The notes below the pieces were generated by a model. That model saw only the letters and a program-made list of their open reading frames with translations, was not told where the DNA came from and ran no database searches. From an uncultured Christensenellaceae bacterium (lineage in GTDB: Bacteria; Bacillota; Clostridia; Christensenellales; Borkfalkiaceae), in NCBI GenBank assembly GCA_910586675.1, contig CAJUJO010000006.1, positions 1 through 55,301 of the forward strand: a stretch of 55,301 nucleotides of DNA, given 5' to 3'. This document shows, piece by piece, positions 38,572-47,215 of this stretch; position 1 is the first letter of the stretch; the number at the start of each line of letters is the position of its first letter. The position numbers were made by a program, and so were the translations under genes.

Positions 38572-39621
38572 TTAACCGCCCGCAAGGAGCAGAACGGGAT
38601 TGCATTCGTAAAAGACTCTGCTCAGCGGAGAAGAGCACACAAAGTCCTGTAATCCCCGCACCATGCCCGCCACGGCGGCACCCGCTTCTCCTTCCGCAAG
38701 CCCCGTGAGCGCGTACACGCCGAAGTTGCCCGCGCACACGGCGGCGACCGTTACCGCAAAAAGCAGAACGGAAAGAATCGCCCCGTCGATAACGCGGAAG
38801 GGCTTCACGCCGTCGAGTTTTTTGACGAGGAAATTCACGAGCACGCCGAGTAAGGTAAGCACGACGGAAATCAGAACGAAGCAGATGAGCGTAACCGCGC
38901 CGTATCCGATAATCCCGCCGATCAGCGCGCTGCCCGGAACGGCGCCCGCGATTTTAACGGCAAGCGCGGAAGCGAACGGCACGCGCAGCGCGATGAACAG
39001 CGAACCGAAGAACGCCGCAAGCGTAAGAAGACACGCAGCGGCGACCCAAAGCGACTTGACGAGCCCGAGGCGGTATCCGCCCTTTACGACGATGACGAAC
39101 AGGGAAACGAGGAGCAGGTCGTACACGTATCCGGAAACGACGCTCCAAACGTTCACTCCTCCGAACGTGAAGGAAAAAATAATATCGAACACGCCGCCGC
39201 GAAGATCGGTGCCGTACCAGACGATCCCGAGCGCCGCTCCCCCGAAAATCACGAGAAGGAGCGCCCAATCGAAGAGCGCCGTTACCGCGCCGAGCAAGCG
39301 GTCGAGAATACGCAACGGCAGAGGCGCGCGCACGCGGCGCGAGCGCATGTACGAACGGACGCCCGCACCCACCGTGAGCACGAGAACGGCTACAAGCAGA
39401 CATGCCCCCGCCGTAACGGCAAAATACAGCGTCTTATTCTCGAACGCGGGCAGAAAGCGCAGCAACAGCGTAAAGGCGAATACGACGGCGATCTGCCAGC
39501 CCATCCAGCCCATGCGCGAAAACTTTTTCAGCGCGCCGTACAGCACGGCGATTCCGCCGACCGCCGCAAGCGCGGAAATTGCGATAACGCCGCCCGCAGG
39601 CAGCAAAAGATTTTCCGTCAT
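38572..39621 (-). CDS. Polytopic membrane protein of unknown function (CvpA-like features)
   Basis: A 349-residue protein with about nine hydrophobic helices. The segment 'VVKGGYRLGLVKSLWVAAAC' (about 178-197) resembles the CvpA motif in which G-x-x-x-G-L-V-K precedes a helix, and a possibly duplicated version occurs later around 'YGAVTLICFVLISVVLTLLG'. No catalytic motif is visible. GGAGG precedes the start (CATATTCCCTCC on the plus strand). It lies downstream of glnS by 55 bp and upstream of the two winged-helix paralogs. The CvpA link is tentative. Confidence 0.55.
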   Translation of the reverse strand: MTENLLLPAGGVIAISALAAVGGIAVLYGALKKFSRMGWMGWQIAVVFAFTLLLRFLPAFENKTLYFAVTAGACLLVAVLVLTVGAGVRSYMRSRRVRAPLPLRILDRLLGAVTALFDWALLLVIFGGAALGIVWYGTDLRGGVFDIIFSFTFGGVNVWSVVSGYVYDLLLVSLFVIVVKGGYRLGLVKSLWVAAACLLTLAAFFGSLFIALRVPFASALAVKIAGAVPGSALIGGIIGYGAVTLICFVLISVVLTLLGVLVNFLVKKLDGVKPFRVIDGAILSVLLFAVTVAAVCAGNFGVYALTGLAEGEAGAAVAGMVRGLQDFVCSSPLSRVFYECNPVLLLAGG

Positions 39622-39676
39622 ATTCCCTCCTTTTCTTTCTTTTGTTTTTCCGCTGCGTTAAGTAAACGGGAAATTC

Positions 39677-41302
39677 TTATTTGTTGAAATTATCTTTCAG
39701 CGAAACGGTTTCGGAAAGGCACAGCCTTCCGCCTTCCGTGCACTTCTTGTAATAGCCGGTGCGCATGAGCTGGAAAACCTCCCCCTCTTCCGCCGCCGCA
39801 AGATAGGGCTCCGCCTTGCCGCGGAAGATATGCTCGCTTTCAAGATTCATGCGTTCGGAGAAATCCTGCCCTGCATATTCGGCGTCTTTGAGCAGGTGGT
39901 CGTACCGCCTGATTTCCGCGTCCTCCGCCGTTTCGGCGTTCACCCAGTGAACGACGCCCTTCGCCTTGATGCCGCTGTTATCCGAACCGCTCCGCGATTC
40001 GGGGAAGTAGGTACACCTCACTTCCGTAACCGCGCCCGATTCGTTTGTAATCGCCTCGTCGCACCGCACGATATAAGCGTTCTTCAAGCGAACGTATCCG
40101 CCGATTTTCAAGCGGAAATATTTGGGAGGCGGATCGAGCGAAAAATCGCTCCGCTCCACATACAGCGTCTTGCCGAATCGCACCTTGCGGGTGCCCGCGT
40201 TCGGGTCGGTCTGGTTGATTTCGAAATCGACCTCTTCGCCCCCCTCGTAATTGGTGATCGTCAGTTTAAGCGGGTCTATCACCGCCATGGCACGGGGCGC
40301 GTGCGCGTTGAGGTAATCGCGGACGACCGCCTCGAAATAGGAAATCTCGCACTCGGAGTTGGCTTTGGCAACGCCCGCACGCGCGCAGAAGTCCTTGATC
40401 GCTTCCGCAGGCACGCCGCGGTTGCGAAGTCCCGTAAGCGTGGGCATGCGCGGATCGTCCCAGCCGTGCACCGAACCGTCCTCGACCAGTTTTTTGAGAT
40501 ACCGCTTGCTCATGACGAGATTGGTGATGTTGAGCCGCGCAAATTCGATCTGACGGGGCTTGGGCGAAAATCCGAGCGACAACCCGACCCAATCGTACAG
40601 CGGGCGATGGTCCTCGAATTCCAACGTACACAGAGAGTGCGTTACGCCCTGCAAATAATCGCAGATAGGGTGAGCGTAGTCGTACATGGGGTAGATGCAC
40701 CACTTATCGCCCGTCCGATGGTGCGTCGCGCGGAGTATCCTGTAAATGACGGGGTCGCGCAGGTTGAGATTGGGCGAGGACATGTCGATTTTCGCGCGAA
40801 GACACTTTTCGCCGTCCGCATATTTGCCCGCCCTCATCTCGCGGAACAGGCGGAGATTTTCTTCCGCAGAGCGGTTCCGATAGGGGCTTTCCTTCCCCGG
40901 CTCGGTGAGCGTGCCGCGCGTCTCCCTGATTGCCTCGGCGGAAAGGTCGCATACGAACGCCTTGCCCTCGAGAATCAGCCGTTCGGCGTAGTCGTAAATA
41001 ATATCGAAGAAATCGGACGCGTAAACTTCCTTCGTCCACGAATATCCCATCCAACGAATGTCGGCGCGGATGGCGTCCACAAATTCCGTCTTTTCCTTGG
41101 AAGGGTTGGTGTCGTCGAAAAAAAGGTTGCACTTGCCGCCGTACTTTTCCGCCGTGCCGAAGTTAACGAACATGCTCTTGGCGTGTCCGATATGCAGATA
41201 ACCGTTCGGTTCGGGCGGAAAGCGCGTCTGCACCGCCTGCACCCCGCCTTCCGCAAGGTCTCCGTCGATAATCTGCTCGATAAAATTCGCCGCATCTGAC
41301 AT
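39677..41302 (-). CDS. glnS: Glutamine-tRNA ligase
   Basis: A 541-residue class I synthetase. 'RFPPEPNGYLHIGHAKS' contains the HIGH motif (37-40), 'LFFDDTNPSKEK' and 'DIRWMGY' follow, and the KMSKS-like loop is 'LVMSKRYLKKLV'. 'TLTGLRNRGVPAEAI' and the two-barrel C-terminal anticodon domain distinguish it from GluRS. A GlnRS in a Clostridia-type genome means Gln-tRNA is charged directly; many Gram-positives use only the GatCAB route. GGAGG lies 7 nt before the ATG. The promoter is an extended -10, TGcTATAAT at 41358-41366, facing the PAP2 gene. Confidence 0.96.
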   Translation of the reverse strand: MSDAANFIEQIIDGDLAEGGVQAVQTRFPPEPNGYLHIGHAKSMFVNFGTAEKYGGKCNLFFDDTNPSKEKTEFVDAIRADIRWMGYSWTKEVYASDFFDIIYDYAERLILEGKAFVCDLSAEAIRETRGTLTEPGKESPYRNRSAEENLRLFREMRAGKYADGEKCLRAKIDMSSPNLNLRDPVIYRILRATHHRTGDKWCIYPMYDYAHPICDYLQGVTHSLCTLEFEDHRPLYDWVGLSLGFSPKPRQIEFARLNITNLVMSKRYLKKLVEDGSVHGWDDPRMPTLTGLRNRGVPAEAIKDFCARAGVAKANSECEISYFEAVVRDYLNAHAPRAMAVIDPLKLTITNYEGGEEVDFEINQTDPNAGTRKVRFGKTLYVERSDFSLDPPPKYFRLKIGGYVRLKNAYIVRCDEAITNESGAVTEVRCTYFPESRSGSDNSGIKAKGVVHWVNAETAEDAEIRRYDHLLKDAEYAGQDFSERMNLESEHIFRGKAEPYLAAAEEGEVFQLMRTGYYKKCTEGGRLCLSETVSLKDNFNK

Positions 41303-41355
41303 GGCAATTCCTCCGATTGGCGCGCCTCTTTCGTGAACGCTTTGGTATTCGCCCT

Positions 41356-41426
41356 AAATTATAGCATATTTCGGCTTAAAATGATACTTTTTCGCAGGTA
41401 AATTTTTCAAAATTGTGCTATAATTT
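41356..41426. promoter_or_regulatory. Divergent extended -10 promoters of glnS and the PAP2 gene
   Basis: The sequence aaattatagca (41356-41366) is the exact inverse of tgctataattt (41416-41426). Each is an extended -10 (TGcTATAAT), one for glnS on the minus strand and one for the phosphatase on the plus strand. No -35 consensus is seen for either. The plus-strand box ends 6 nt before the PAP2 ATG at 41431. Confidence 0.6.
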
Positions 41427-41430
41427 TACC

Positions 41431-42279
41431 ATGGATACCATCATACTCCAATTTTTTGAAAGATTGCGCTGCCCCGCGCTCGACGTTGTGTTCGGCGTTT
41501 TTTCCTTTTTCGGGGAAGCGCTGTTCGTCGGCGCGTTCGTCGTTTTCGTTTACTGGCTGAGTCAAGAAAAAACGGGCGAACAGATCGCCGTTACCGCCCT
41601 TTCCTCGCTCGCCCTCAACGCCTGCCTGAAAACGGCGGTCGCGCGCCCGCGCCCCTACGTTACGGGCGCGGCGAGCCTGCGGGCAATCGATACTCCCCTC
41701 TTCTCCACGCTCGATTTGGGCGACTACGTCTCCTTTCCGAGCGGGCACGCGCAGGCGACGAGCAGTCTTTTTTGCGCGGCTTCTCTGCGCGCAAAGCGGA
41801 TATGGGTAGGGGCTGCGTCGCTTTTGCTCGTTTTCCTCGTCATGTGCTCCCGCGTTTACTTCGGCGTGCACCACCCCACGGACGTGCTGGCGGGCTTCGC
41901 CATCGGCGTCTCGATCGCGCTCCTCTTGGAGCTCGTATACCGCAACTTTTACGGCGCGCGATACTTCGTCCTGTGCGGGGCTGCCCTCGCCGCGCTCTTC
42001 ACGCTCCCCGTATTTCCCTCGCACGATTATACCATGTCCGCGGGGCTCCTCGCGGGAGCGGCATTCTTCCTGCCGATCGCAAGCGCGATAAAACATGCGC
42101 CCGCGCCCTTCCCCAAGCGGCTCTGGCGCATTCCCGCAGGCGTCCTCGTCTGCGCGGCGGCGTTCGGCCTCACCCTGCTTTTTCCCGACGACGAAGGCTT
42201 TACGCTGCTCTCCTTCTTTCTGCTGACGGGCGCCGCCACGGCGGCAACCAAAGCCGTGTTCCGTCTTTTCCGTATCTGA
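41431..42279 (+). CDS. PAP2 family membrane phosphatase
   Basis: A 282-residue polytopic membrane phosphatase. The three PAP2 motifs are present: 'KTAVARPRP' (K-X6-RP), 'PSGHAQ' (PSGH with the catalytic His) and 'SRVYFGVHHPTDV' (SR-X5-H-X3-D). The active site faces the outer side. Likely substrates are lipid phosphates such as undecaprenyl pyrophosphate or phosphatidic acid. The ATG at 41431 is taken as the start; the frame also offers a TTG 18 nt upstream, but that lies upstream of the -10 box. There is no Shine-Dalgarno, and the ATG is 6 nt after TATAAT, so the mRNA may be leaderless. Confidence 0.9.
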   Translation: MDTIILQFFERLRCPALDVVFGVFSFFGEALFVGAFVVFVYWLSQEKTGEQIAVTALSSLALNACLKTAVARPRPYVTGAASLRAIDTPLFSTLDLGDYVSFPSGHAQATSSLFCAASLRAKRIWVGAASLLLVFLVMCSRVYFGVHHPTDVLAGFAIGVSIALLLELVYRNFYGARYFVLCGAALAALFTLPVFPSHDYTMSAGLLAGAAFFLPIASAIKHAPAPFPKRLWRIPAGVLVCAAAFGLTLLFPDDEGFTLLSFFLLTGAATAATKAVFRLFRI

Positions 42280-42654
42280 CCGAAGCTCCTTTCGCTTTTC
42301 CCGCCGCAGGCGTTTCCGCCCGCGGCGATTTCTTTCCGTTCCGCGCGGCATTTCCGCAAGATCGGATTTTTGATTTTTTTCGGCAGGAGGATTGACAAAC
42401 GCCCTGCTTTTACGTATAACAGTATTGAAGTCAAGCGTTGCAAAGTTGTCGGGTAATTGGATCCCGAGGATTTTTGCCAACTCTTGACTTTTTTCTTTAT
42501 CGACGATTTCCGTTAAAACGACAAACACGAACATACCATCTCGTCCGCCCGATAATTTCTTTTCGCCGCGCATTTGCTATCGCTTGACTTCCTCCGCATA
42601 AAATGGTAGGATTAAGAGGTAAATTTTTTTTATCGGAATTGTAAGGAGCAGGTT
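42280..42654. other. 375-bp intergenic region between PAP2 and glyS
   Basis: It holds the glyS promoter at its right end. On the minus strand a frame from 42573 to about 42395 reads 'MFVFVVLTEIVDKEK', then 'LAKILGIQLPDNFATLDF', which looks more protein-like than its continuation through the PAP2 gene. It has only a distant GGAGG. It may be the 5' remnant of a lost gene; I do not recognise it. No RNA gene or terminator is evident for PAP2. Confidence 0.25.
42584..42612 (+). promoter_or_regulatory. Promoter of glyS
   Basis: TTGACT (42584-42589), a 17-nt spacer and TAGGAT (42607-42612), leaving a short leader with AAGGAG before the ATG. No T-box is present here, unlike pheST. Confidence 0.65.
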
Positions 42655-44031
42655 ATGGAAAAGAGAGCGGTAACGATGGATAAGCTCGTCGCGCTGTGCA
42701 AGGCGCGCGGCATTATCTTCCCCGGCAGCGAAATCTACGGCGGCATGGGCAACACCTGGGACTACGGCCCCGTCGGCGTGGAGATAAAAAACAACATCAA
42801 GCGGGCGTGGTGGAAGCGCTTCGTGCAGGAGAGCGAAAATTCCTACGGCGTGGACGCCGCCATTTTAATGAACTCCCGCGTGTGGGAAGCGAGCGGACAT
42901 ACGACCTCATTTTCCGACCCGAAAATGGACTGCAAGGAGTGCAAGAGCCGCCACCGCGCGGACACGCTCATCGAAGCGCACTCCAAGGGAAAGGTGAATC
43001 CCGACACCATGTCCAACGCGGAGATGGAAGCGTACATTCAGGAGCACCGCGTCAACTGCCCGATTTGCGGAAAATTCAATTGGACGAATATCCGCACCTT
43101 CAACCTTATGTTCGAAACCTCGCGCGGGGTTACCGACGAAAATCAGAATAAAATTTATCTCCGCCCCGAAACGGCGCAGGGCGAATTCGTAAACTTCCTC
43201 AACGTACAGCGCACGACGCGCGCGAAAGTCCCCTTCGGCATCGCGCAAATCGGGAAGGCGTTCCGCAACGAAATCACGCCCGGCAACTTCATCTTCCGCA
43301 CCATCGAGTTCGAGCAAATGGAGCACCAGTGGTTCTGCAAGGAAGGCACGGACGCGGAGTTCTATACCGAATACAAGAAGCGCGCCATGCAGTTCCTGTT
43401 AGACCTCGGTTTCAAACAGGAGCGCCTGCGCTTTCACGACCACGACAAGCTCGCCCACTACGCAAAGGCGGCGTGCGACATTCAGTACGACTACCCCATG
43501 GGTTGGTCGGAGCTCAACGGAATTCACAACCGCACCGATTACGACCTTTCCCGCCATCAGGAATATTCGGGCAAGACGATGACTTACGTCGACCCTATGA
43601 ACGGAGAGCGGTATATTCCCTACGTTATCGAATATTCCATCGGCGCAGACCGCCTTATGCTGGCGGTGCTTGCCGAAGCGTACGACGAGGAAACGCTGGA
43701 AAACGGCGAGGTGCGCAACGTCATGCACTTTCACCCCGCAATCGCGGCGTACAAGGCGGCGGTGCTCCCTTTACAGAAGAACCTCGCGCCGCAGGCGAAA
43801 GAACTGTACGCGCGCCTTCAAAAGGTGTTTTCCGTTACCTACGACGAGGCGGGCTCCATCGGAAAGCGCTACCGCCGTCAGGACGAAATCGGAACCCCTT
43901 ACTGCCTTACCGTCGATTTTCAGACGGCGGATGACGGCACCGTTACCGTGCGCGACCGCGACAGCATGGAGCAGATCCGCTTGAACGCCGAGCAGGTCAT
44001 TGCCTACCTCGTCGAAAAGACGGCGTTCTGA
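42655..44031 (+). CDS. glyS: Glycine-tRNA ligase (dimeric alpha2 type)
   Basis: A 458-residue class II synthetase of the single-chain alpha2 (GRS1/GlyQS) type. 'GSEIYGGMGNTWDYGPVGVE' is the glycine-specific N-terminus. A zinc site is formed by CKEC and CPIC (about residues 95-140). Motif 2 is 'FGIAQIGKAFRNEITPGNFI' with 'RTIEFEQMEHQWF', and motif 3 includes 'YIPYVIEYSIGADRLMLAVL'. The C-terminal anticodon domain has 'GKRYRRQDEIGTPYCLTVDF'. It uses Gly, ATP and tRNA-Gly. AAGGAG precedes the ATG. The gene is monocistronic with its own promoter and terminator. Confidence 0.97.
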   Translation: MEKRAVTMDKLVALCKARGIIFPGSEIYGGMGNTWDYGPVGVEIKNNIKRAWWKRFVQESENSYGVDAAILMNSRVWEASGHTTSFSDPKMDCKECKSRHRADTLIEAHSKGKVNPDTMSNAEMEAYIQEHRVNCPICGKFNWTNIRTFNLMFETSRGVTDENQNKIYLRPETAQGEFVNFLNVQRTTRAKVPFGIAQIGKAFRNEITPGNFIFRTIEFEQMEHQWFCKEGTDAEFYTEYKKRAMQFLLDLGFKQERLRFHDHDKLAHYAKAACDIQYDYPMGWSELNGIHNRTDYDLSRHQEYSGKTMTYVDPMNGERYIPYVIEYSIGADRLMLAVLAEAYDEETLENGEVRNVMHFHPAIAAYKAAVLPLQKNLAPQAKELYARLQKVFSVTYDEAGSIGKRYRRQDEIGTPYCLTVDFQTADDGTVTVRDRDSMEQIRLNAEQVIAYLVEKTAF

Positions 44032-44042
44032 AAAAGTATTGC

Positions 44043-44068
44043 AAAAGCCCCTCGATTGAGGGGCTTTT
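44043..44068. terminator. Bidirectional terminator between glyS and the 581-residue gene
   Basis: An 11-bp perfect stem (44043-44053 with 44058-44068, loop gatt) with T runs on the plus side and partly on the minus side. Confidence 0.88.
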
Positions 44069-44076
44069 TATTTTAA

Positions 44077-45822
44077 TTATTTGCGGTAAACGGATATTTT
44101 TTTTATAATATCGGACGCCGTATTTTGCGCCGTATGCCAATCGCTCGCCGTACAACTGAATATCGCAGGGTATCGGCTGTCCCCGTACCAATAAGCCTTA
44201 TGATGCCTATTCTTTGCCTCAAATACAAAGCCTTTTTCGCTTAAACTTTTTTCCACGCTTTCGTTCCACGGGTCGCTTTTTTTGACCAGCTCCGCAATTT
44301 CTTCCATTTCCGCACGACTCGTCCCGATTTCTTCGTTTACATTCAGCACCTTTCTTAAAATCATCTCCGCTCGGCTATCCCGCCTGGATTCCGCTTTATC
44401 CAATTCCTCGTCGATACACTCCAATATCAAATTATTAAATTCTCCGATAATCTTCTCATGTTCTTCATTCGGTAAGGCGATTACGCAAATCTTTTCGCTT
44501 TCATACGCCGAAAGCTGCGCTTCCAAGGAAAACAGTTCCTTTCTTGTTTCCTTCATCTTTTCGTCCAGATCATGAGAAAGTTGCGTAAAACTTTCGTCGG
44601 GATTTTCGTAATTCAACCTGATATCTTCTTTATAAGGAGCATCTTCCGCGTTGAAAATCCTACTTTCAGAATTTTCCGAAAGCAATACATCCAATAGATG
44701 CGCACCCCGCAGCCTTCCGTTGTTCTCGTTATAAATGGCTTTCCCGTTTTTAATTGCCTGCAAAATCAAATTGCGGCACTCTTCCATTGTCGCCTCAACC
44801 TCTTCCAAATCTTCCGCGTCGGGAATCGCCACAATATTTTTCTCTTCGATCATCTGTTTACAAAATTTCAGCTGTCGCTTCTTTTTGTCAACCTTTTTCT
44901 TTAATTTTTCAAGCTCCTTTCCTTCGTCCTCGATAAGCTCTTTCCATTCGCAGATATTCAAAAGCACCTTCCACGTAACGTCGCGTTCCGTCCGACGGGA
45001 AAGCGATTCTTCCCAAACAATTCTTTTTATCCTGTCGGCAACGTTTTTATGGTATTCGGGGTTGATACGCACATATTCGGCGTTATTGGGAAAATATATT
45101 CCGACGTGTCCGCGGAACACCTTTTTCATATCGCTCTTTAAGGAAATGGCATCAATCACCGCCGTGTCTTTGGGTTCTGCAATAACGTACGCCGTTCCCA
45201 TTAAATCGATGGCAAGCTTTTCGATTGCGTTCGGAGAAAGCGCAAATCTGTGAATAACCGGATTGTAACTGAAATAAACGACGGGCAGCATTTCGGTGCG
45301 CAGCCCCGTAAGAATATCAGCGACGGTATTCGCGTTTTTCAAATCGGGTGTAAAATAATGCGCTTTATCCTTCGCCGCGCCATACCGCTTCTCTCCGAGC
45401 GAAAAATACCATTCGGCATCAATCCAGCCCTGATCGAGAATCTTTTTCACGACAAACGGACGGTGCGCGTCGCGAGGAAGGGAATCAGCGGACGCGCCGA
45501 CGTATTCCTGTTGTACGGATATGTACGAATTTTCCCCTACCGATTCAAAAAACACGACGGAAACCGTCCAGGTTTCGACGCCCGCCTTATTTACAAACCG
45601 ACAGGCGGTAATATTTCCCGTAGCATCGTCGTATTCCCTGATTTCCAGACTGATATTGTCTTTCCGAAAAAAATACGGATTTACCGCGACTTCATTCGCG
45701 CTCCTTGCAAGCCCTTCACTATCGTACTTATCGGAACCGTTAATCCAATCCAAAAACAGATTGATACAATCGTCATGGGAAATCCCCCTCTTTAAGTGCA
45801 GTTTTACATAGTAAGTATTCAT
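44077..45822 (-). CDS. Unknown AT-rich protein with coiled coil and HicA-like C-terminal end
   Basis: A 581-residue protein of no family I recognise. Residues ~1-140 are beta-rich with 'VNPYFFRKDNISLEIREYDD', and 'EWYFSLGEKRYGAAKDK' follows. Residues ~270-480 are mostly charged helix with coiled-coil character ('ELEKLKKKVDKKKRQLKF', 'LSHDLDEKMKETRKELFSLE'). The last ~60 residues, 'EKGFVFEAKNRHHKAYWYGD' then 'CTASDWHTAQNTASDIIKK', recall the dsRBD-like HicA fold with its glycine and histidine. It is AT-richer than its neighbours, a sign of transfer. The start at 45822 (MNTYYVKL) has GAGGGGG close ahead; the longer frame to 45912 overlaps the acyltransferase. A defence-related role is speculation. 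Confidence 0.6.
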   Translation of the reverse strand: MNTYYVKLHLKRGISHDDCINLFLDWINGSDKYDSEGLARSANEVAVNPYFFRKDNISLEIREYDDATGNITACRFVNKAGVETWTVSVVFFESVGENSYISVQQEYVGASADSLPRDAHRPFVVKKILDQGWIDAEWYFSLGEKRYGAAKDKAHYFTPDLKNANTVADILTGLRTEMLPVVYFSYNPVIHRFALSPNAIEKLAIDLMGTAYVIAEPKDTAVIDAISLKSDMKKVFRGHVGIYFPNNAEYVRINPEYHKNVADRIKRIVWEESLSRRTERDVTWKVLLNICEWKELIEDEGKELEKLKKKVDKKKRQLKFCKQMIEEKNIVAIPDAEDLEEVEATMEECRNLILQAIKNGKAIYNENNGRLRGAHLLDVLLSENSESRIFNAEDAPYKEDIRLNYENPDESFTQLSHDLDEKMKETRKELFSLEAQLSAYESEKICVIALPNEEHEKIIGEFNNLILECIDEELDKAESRRDSRAEMILRKVLNVNEEIGTSRAEMEEIAELVKKSDPWNESVEKSLSEKGFVFEAKNRHHKAYWYGDSRYPAIFSCTASDWHTAQNTASDIIKKISVYRK

Positions 45823-45851
45823 TAAAGCCCCCTCGTTTTTCGATTCCCTTT

Positions 45852-46646
45852 TTATTCCCTCGTTAAATATTCGAGCGGTATGGCATACGCCTTTTCGTAA
45901 CACTGCTTCCAAGCCGCCTGCGCGCGCGCCTTCAAGTCGGCAATGCGCTCTGCGCGCGGGAGCGCTTCATTCGGATAAAGGAGCGGAAGCACATTGATGC
46001 GCAACTTTTTCGGCTTGCCCTTCTTCTTTTTGAACGTGCAGAAAATGGGCACAACGGGCACGTTGAACTTTACGGCGTAATGGAACGCGCCGTCCATCAT
46101 CGGACGGGGTTTCTGATAATTCTTCCAAAACGCCTGCTCGGGATAAAAATTAATAATCTGCTTTTTCTTTGTTACGAGCCGCTCCAATTCGGCATTTAAG
46201 TTGCGCATTCCCGCGAGGTTTGCGGTAAGCGGCAGCATCGCGCCCCGCCGCATGATAAAGCCGACAAAATCTTTTCGGTTATTCCACGGCCCCATAGTAT
46301 GATAAGAGCGAAACGCCCCTACCGCGCGGCGGATAAAAAACGTATCCAGATAGTGAATGTGGTTGCAAATACTTACCGCACCGCCCTTCAAGCCTTTCAG
46401 ATTTTTTCTGCCGACGACGCGCGCGCCGCACACGCAGAAGGTAATGAGCGGCGCGAACAGCTTCACGAGCGTGCGCAGAAACACCCGCCCCATACGCTGC
46501 CCGACCGTTCCGCGGTAATTGTACGAACCGTCGGGCATCGTCCATCCCGCCTGCACGGGGCGATAGTTGTAATTTAATTTTCCGCACCGCTCCAAAGCAT
46601 TCTGAATCCCTTCGTGCTTTTCGGCGGCAGTTCTTTTCTTATTCAT
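45852..46646 (-). CDS. 1-acylglycerol-3-phosphate acyltransferase-like protein (PlsC family)
   Basis: A 264-residue acyltransferase. Motif I is 'NHIHYLDT' with His96 and Asp101 in the HX4D arrangement. The third motif appears as 'NFYPEQAFW', a variant of the FPEG type, and 'VPVVPIFCTFKKKKGKPKK' is motif IV-like. One hydrophobic helix (~60-78) anchors it to the membrane, with a long polar N-terminus. It should transfer a fatty acyl chain to a lysophospholipid. It follows the 129-residue gene by 21 bp without a clear Shine-Dalgarno, so it may be coupled, and precedes the AT-rich 581-residue gene by 29 bp. Confidence 0.82.
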   Translation of the reverse strand: MNKKRTAAEKHEGIQNALERCGKLNYNYRPVQAGWTMPDGSYNYRGTVGQRMGRVFLRTLVKLFAPLITFCVCGARVVGRKNLKGLKGGAVSICNHIHYLDTFFIRRAVGAFRSYHTMGPWNNRKDFVGFIMRRGAMLPLTANLAGMRNLNAELERLVTKKKQIINFYPEQAFWKNYQKPRPMMDGAFHYAVKFNVPVVPIFCTFKKKKGKPKKLRINVLPLLYPNEALPRAERIADLKARAQAAWKQCYEKAYAIPLEYLTRE

Positions 46647-46667
46647 GTCATCACCGCAGCGTCAAGT

Positions 46668-47057
46668 TCATTCGCCGTAAATAACCAGCATGGTATGATC
46701 CTGCTCGTCGAGCTTCACGGAATAGCGCGTCGCCTTGTTCTGCGTGCCCTGTATGCCGAAAATCTCTTCCATGAGCGGCTTATTGTTGATACAAACGCTC
46801 TTTTCCATCACTTCGCCGTTAATTTTCCTTTTGGTTATCTTAATGGTATTTTCCGCACAGTTCTCCAACAGCTTAATGCCGACGCGCAGCCCCCCGCCCT
46901 GTCTCGTCTTATATAACTGAACGAATTTGTATTTTCCGACATTCTCAACCAAGTCGCAAGCGGCGCTGCTGAGCACGATACTGCCGAATCCGATGCTTGC
47001 ATAAGCACTGTATTTTCCGCTTTTGTTATTATTGATTTTTACTAATTCCCAAGCCAT
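46668..47057 (-). CDS. Small unknown protein
   Basis: A 129-residue soluble protein, mixed alpha/beta, with no recognised family. It begins 'MAWELVKINNNKSGKYSAYA', has a central 'VQLYKTRQGGGLRVGIKLLE' and ends 'KLDEQDHTMLVIYGE'. The short polar N-terminus and basic middle could fit a nucleic-acid-binding or phage-derived small protein, but that is a guess. AAGGAAG lies 9-10 nt before the ATG and a consensus promoter upstream supports it as a real gene. It heads a likely operon with the acyltransferase. Confidence 0.6.
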   Translation of the reverse strand: MAWELVKINNNKSGKYSAYASIGFGSIVLSSAACDLVENVGKYKFVQLYKTRQGGGLRVGIKLLENCAENTIKITKRKINGEVMEKSVCINNKPLMEEIFGIQGTQNKATRYSVKLDEQDHTMLVIYGE

Positions 47058-47087
47058 AATGCTTACTTCCTTTTACTTTATGACTGT

Positions 47088-47116
47088 ATTTTATCATATT
47101 ATATTTTGATTGTCAA
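47088..47116 (-). promoter_or_regulatory. Promoter of the 129-residue gene
   Basis: On the minus strand TTGACA (47111-47116), a 17-nt spacer and TAAAAT (47088-47093), about 30 nt before the start codon. Confidence 0.75.
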
Positions 47117-47177
47117 TAGAAATTATATATATTTTTATGATTATTTTGATTTTTATGACTTTTGTCGCAAAAAGAAA

Positions 47178-47199
47178 AACGACGCTTATAAAGCGCCGT
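47178..47199 (-). terminator. Terminator of the SSB-like gene
   Basis: A 9-bp stem with one G-T pair (47179-47187 with 47191-47199) is followed on the minus strand by tttttc. Confidence 0.65.
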
Positions 47200-47215
47200 T
47201 CGGCTATCTTCTTAT

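Noticed and set aside
41407..42573. A 388-residue minus-strand frame covering the PAP2 gene
   Set aside because: Its last three quarters are Arg/Glu/Gly-rich antisense of a clear PAP2 protein with all catalytic motifs. Only the first ~60 residues are kept as a possible remnant.
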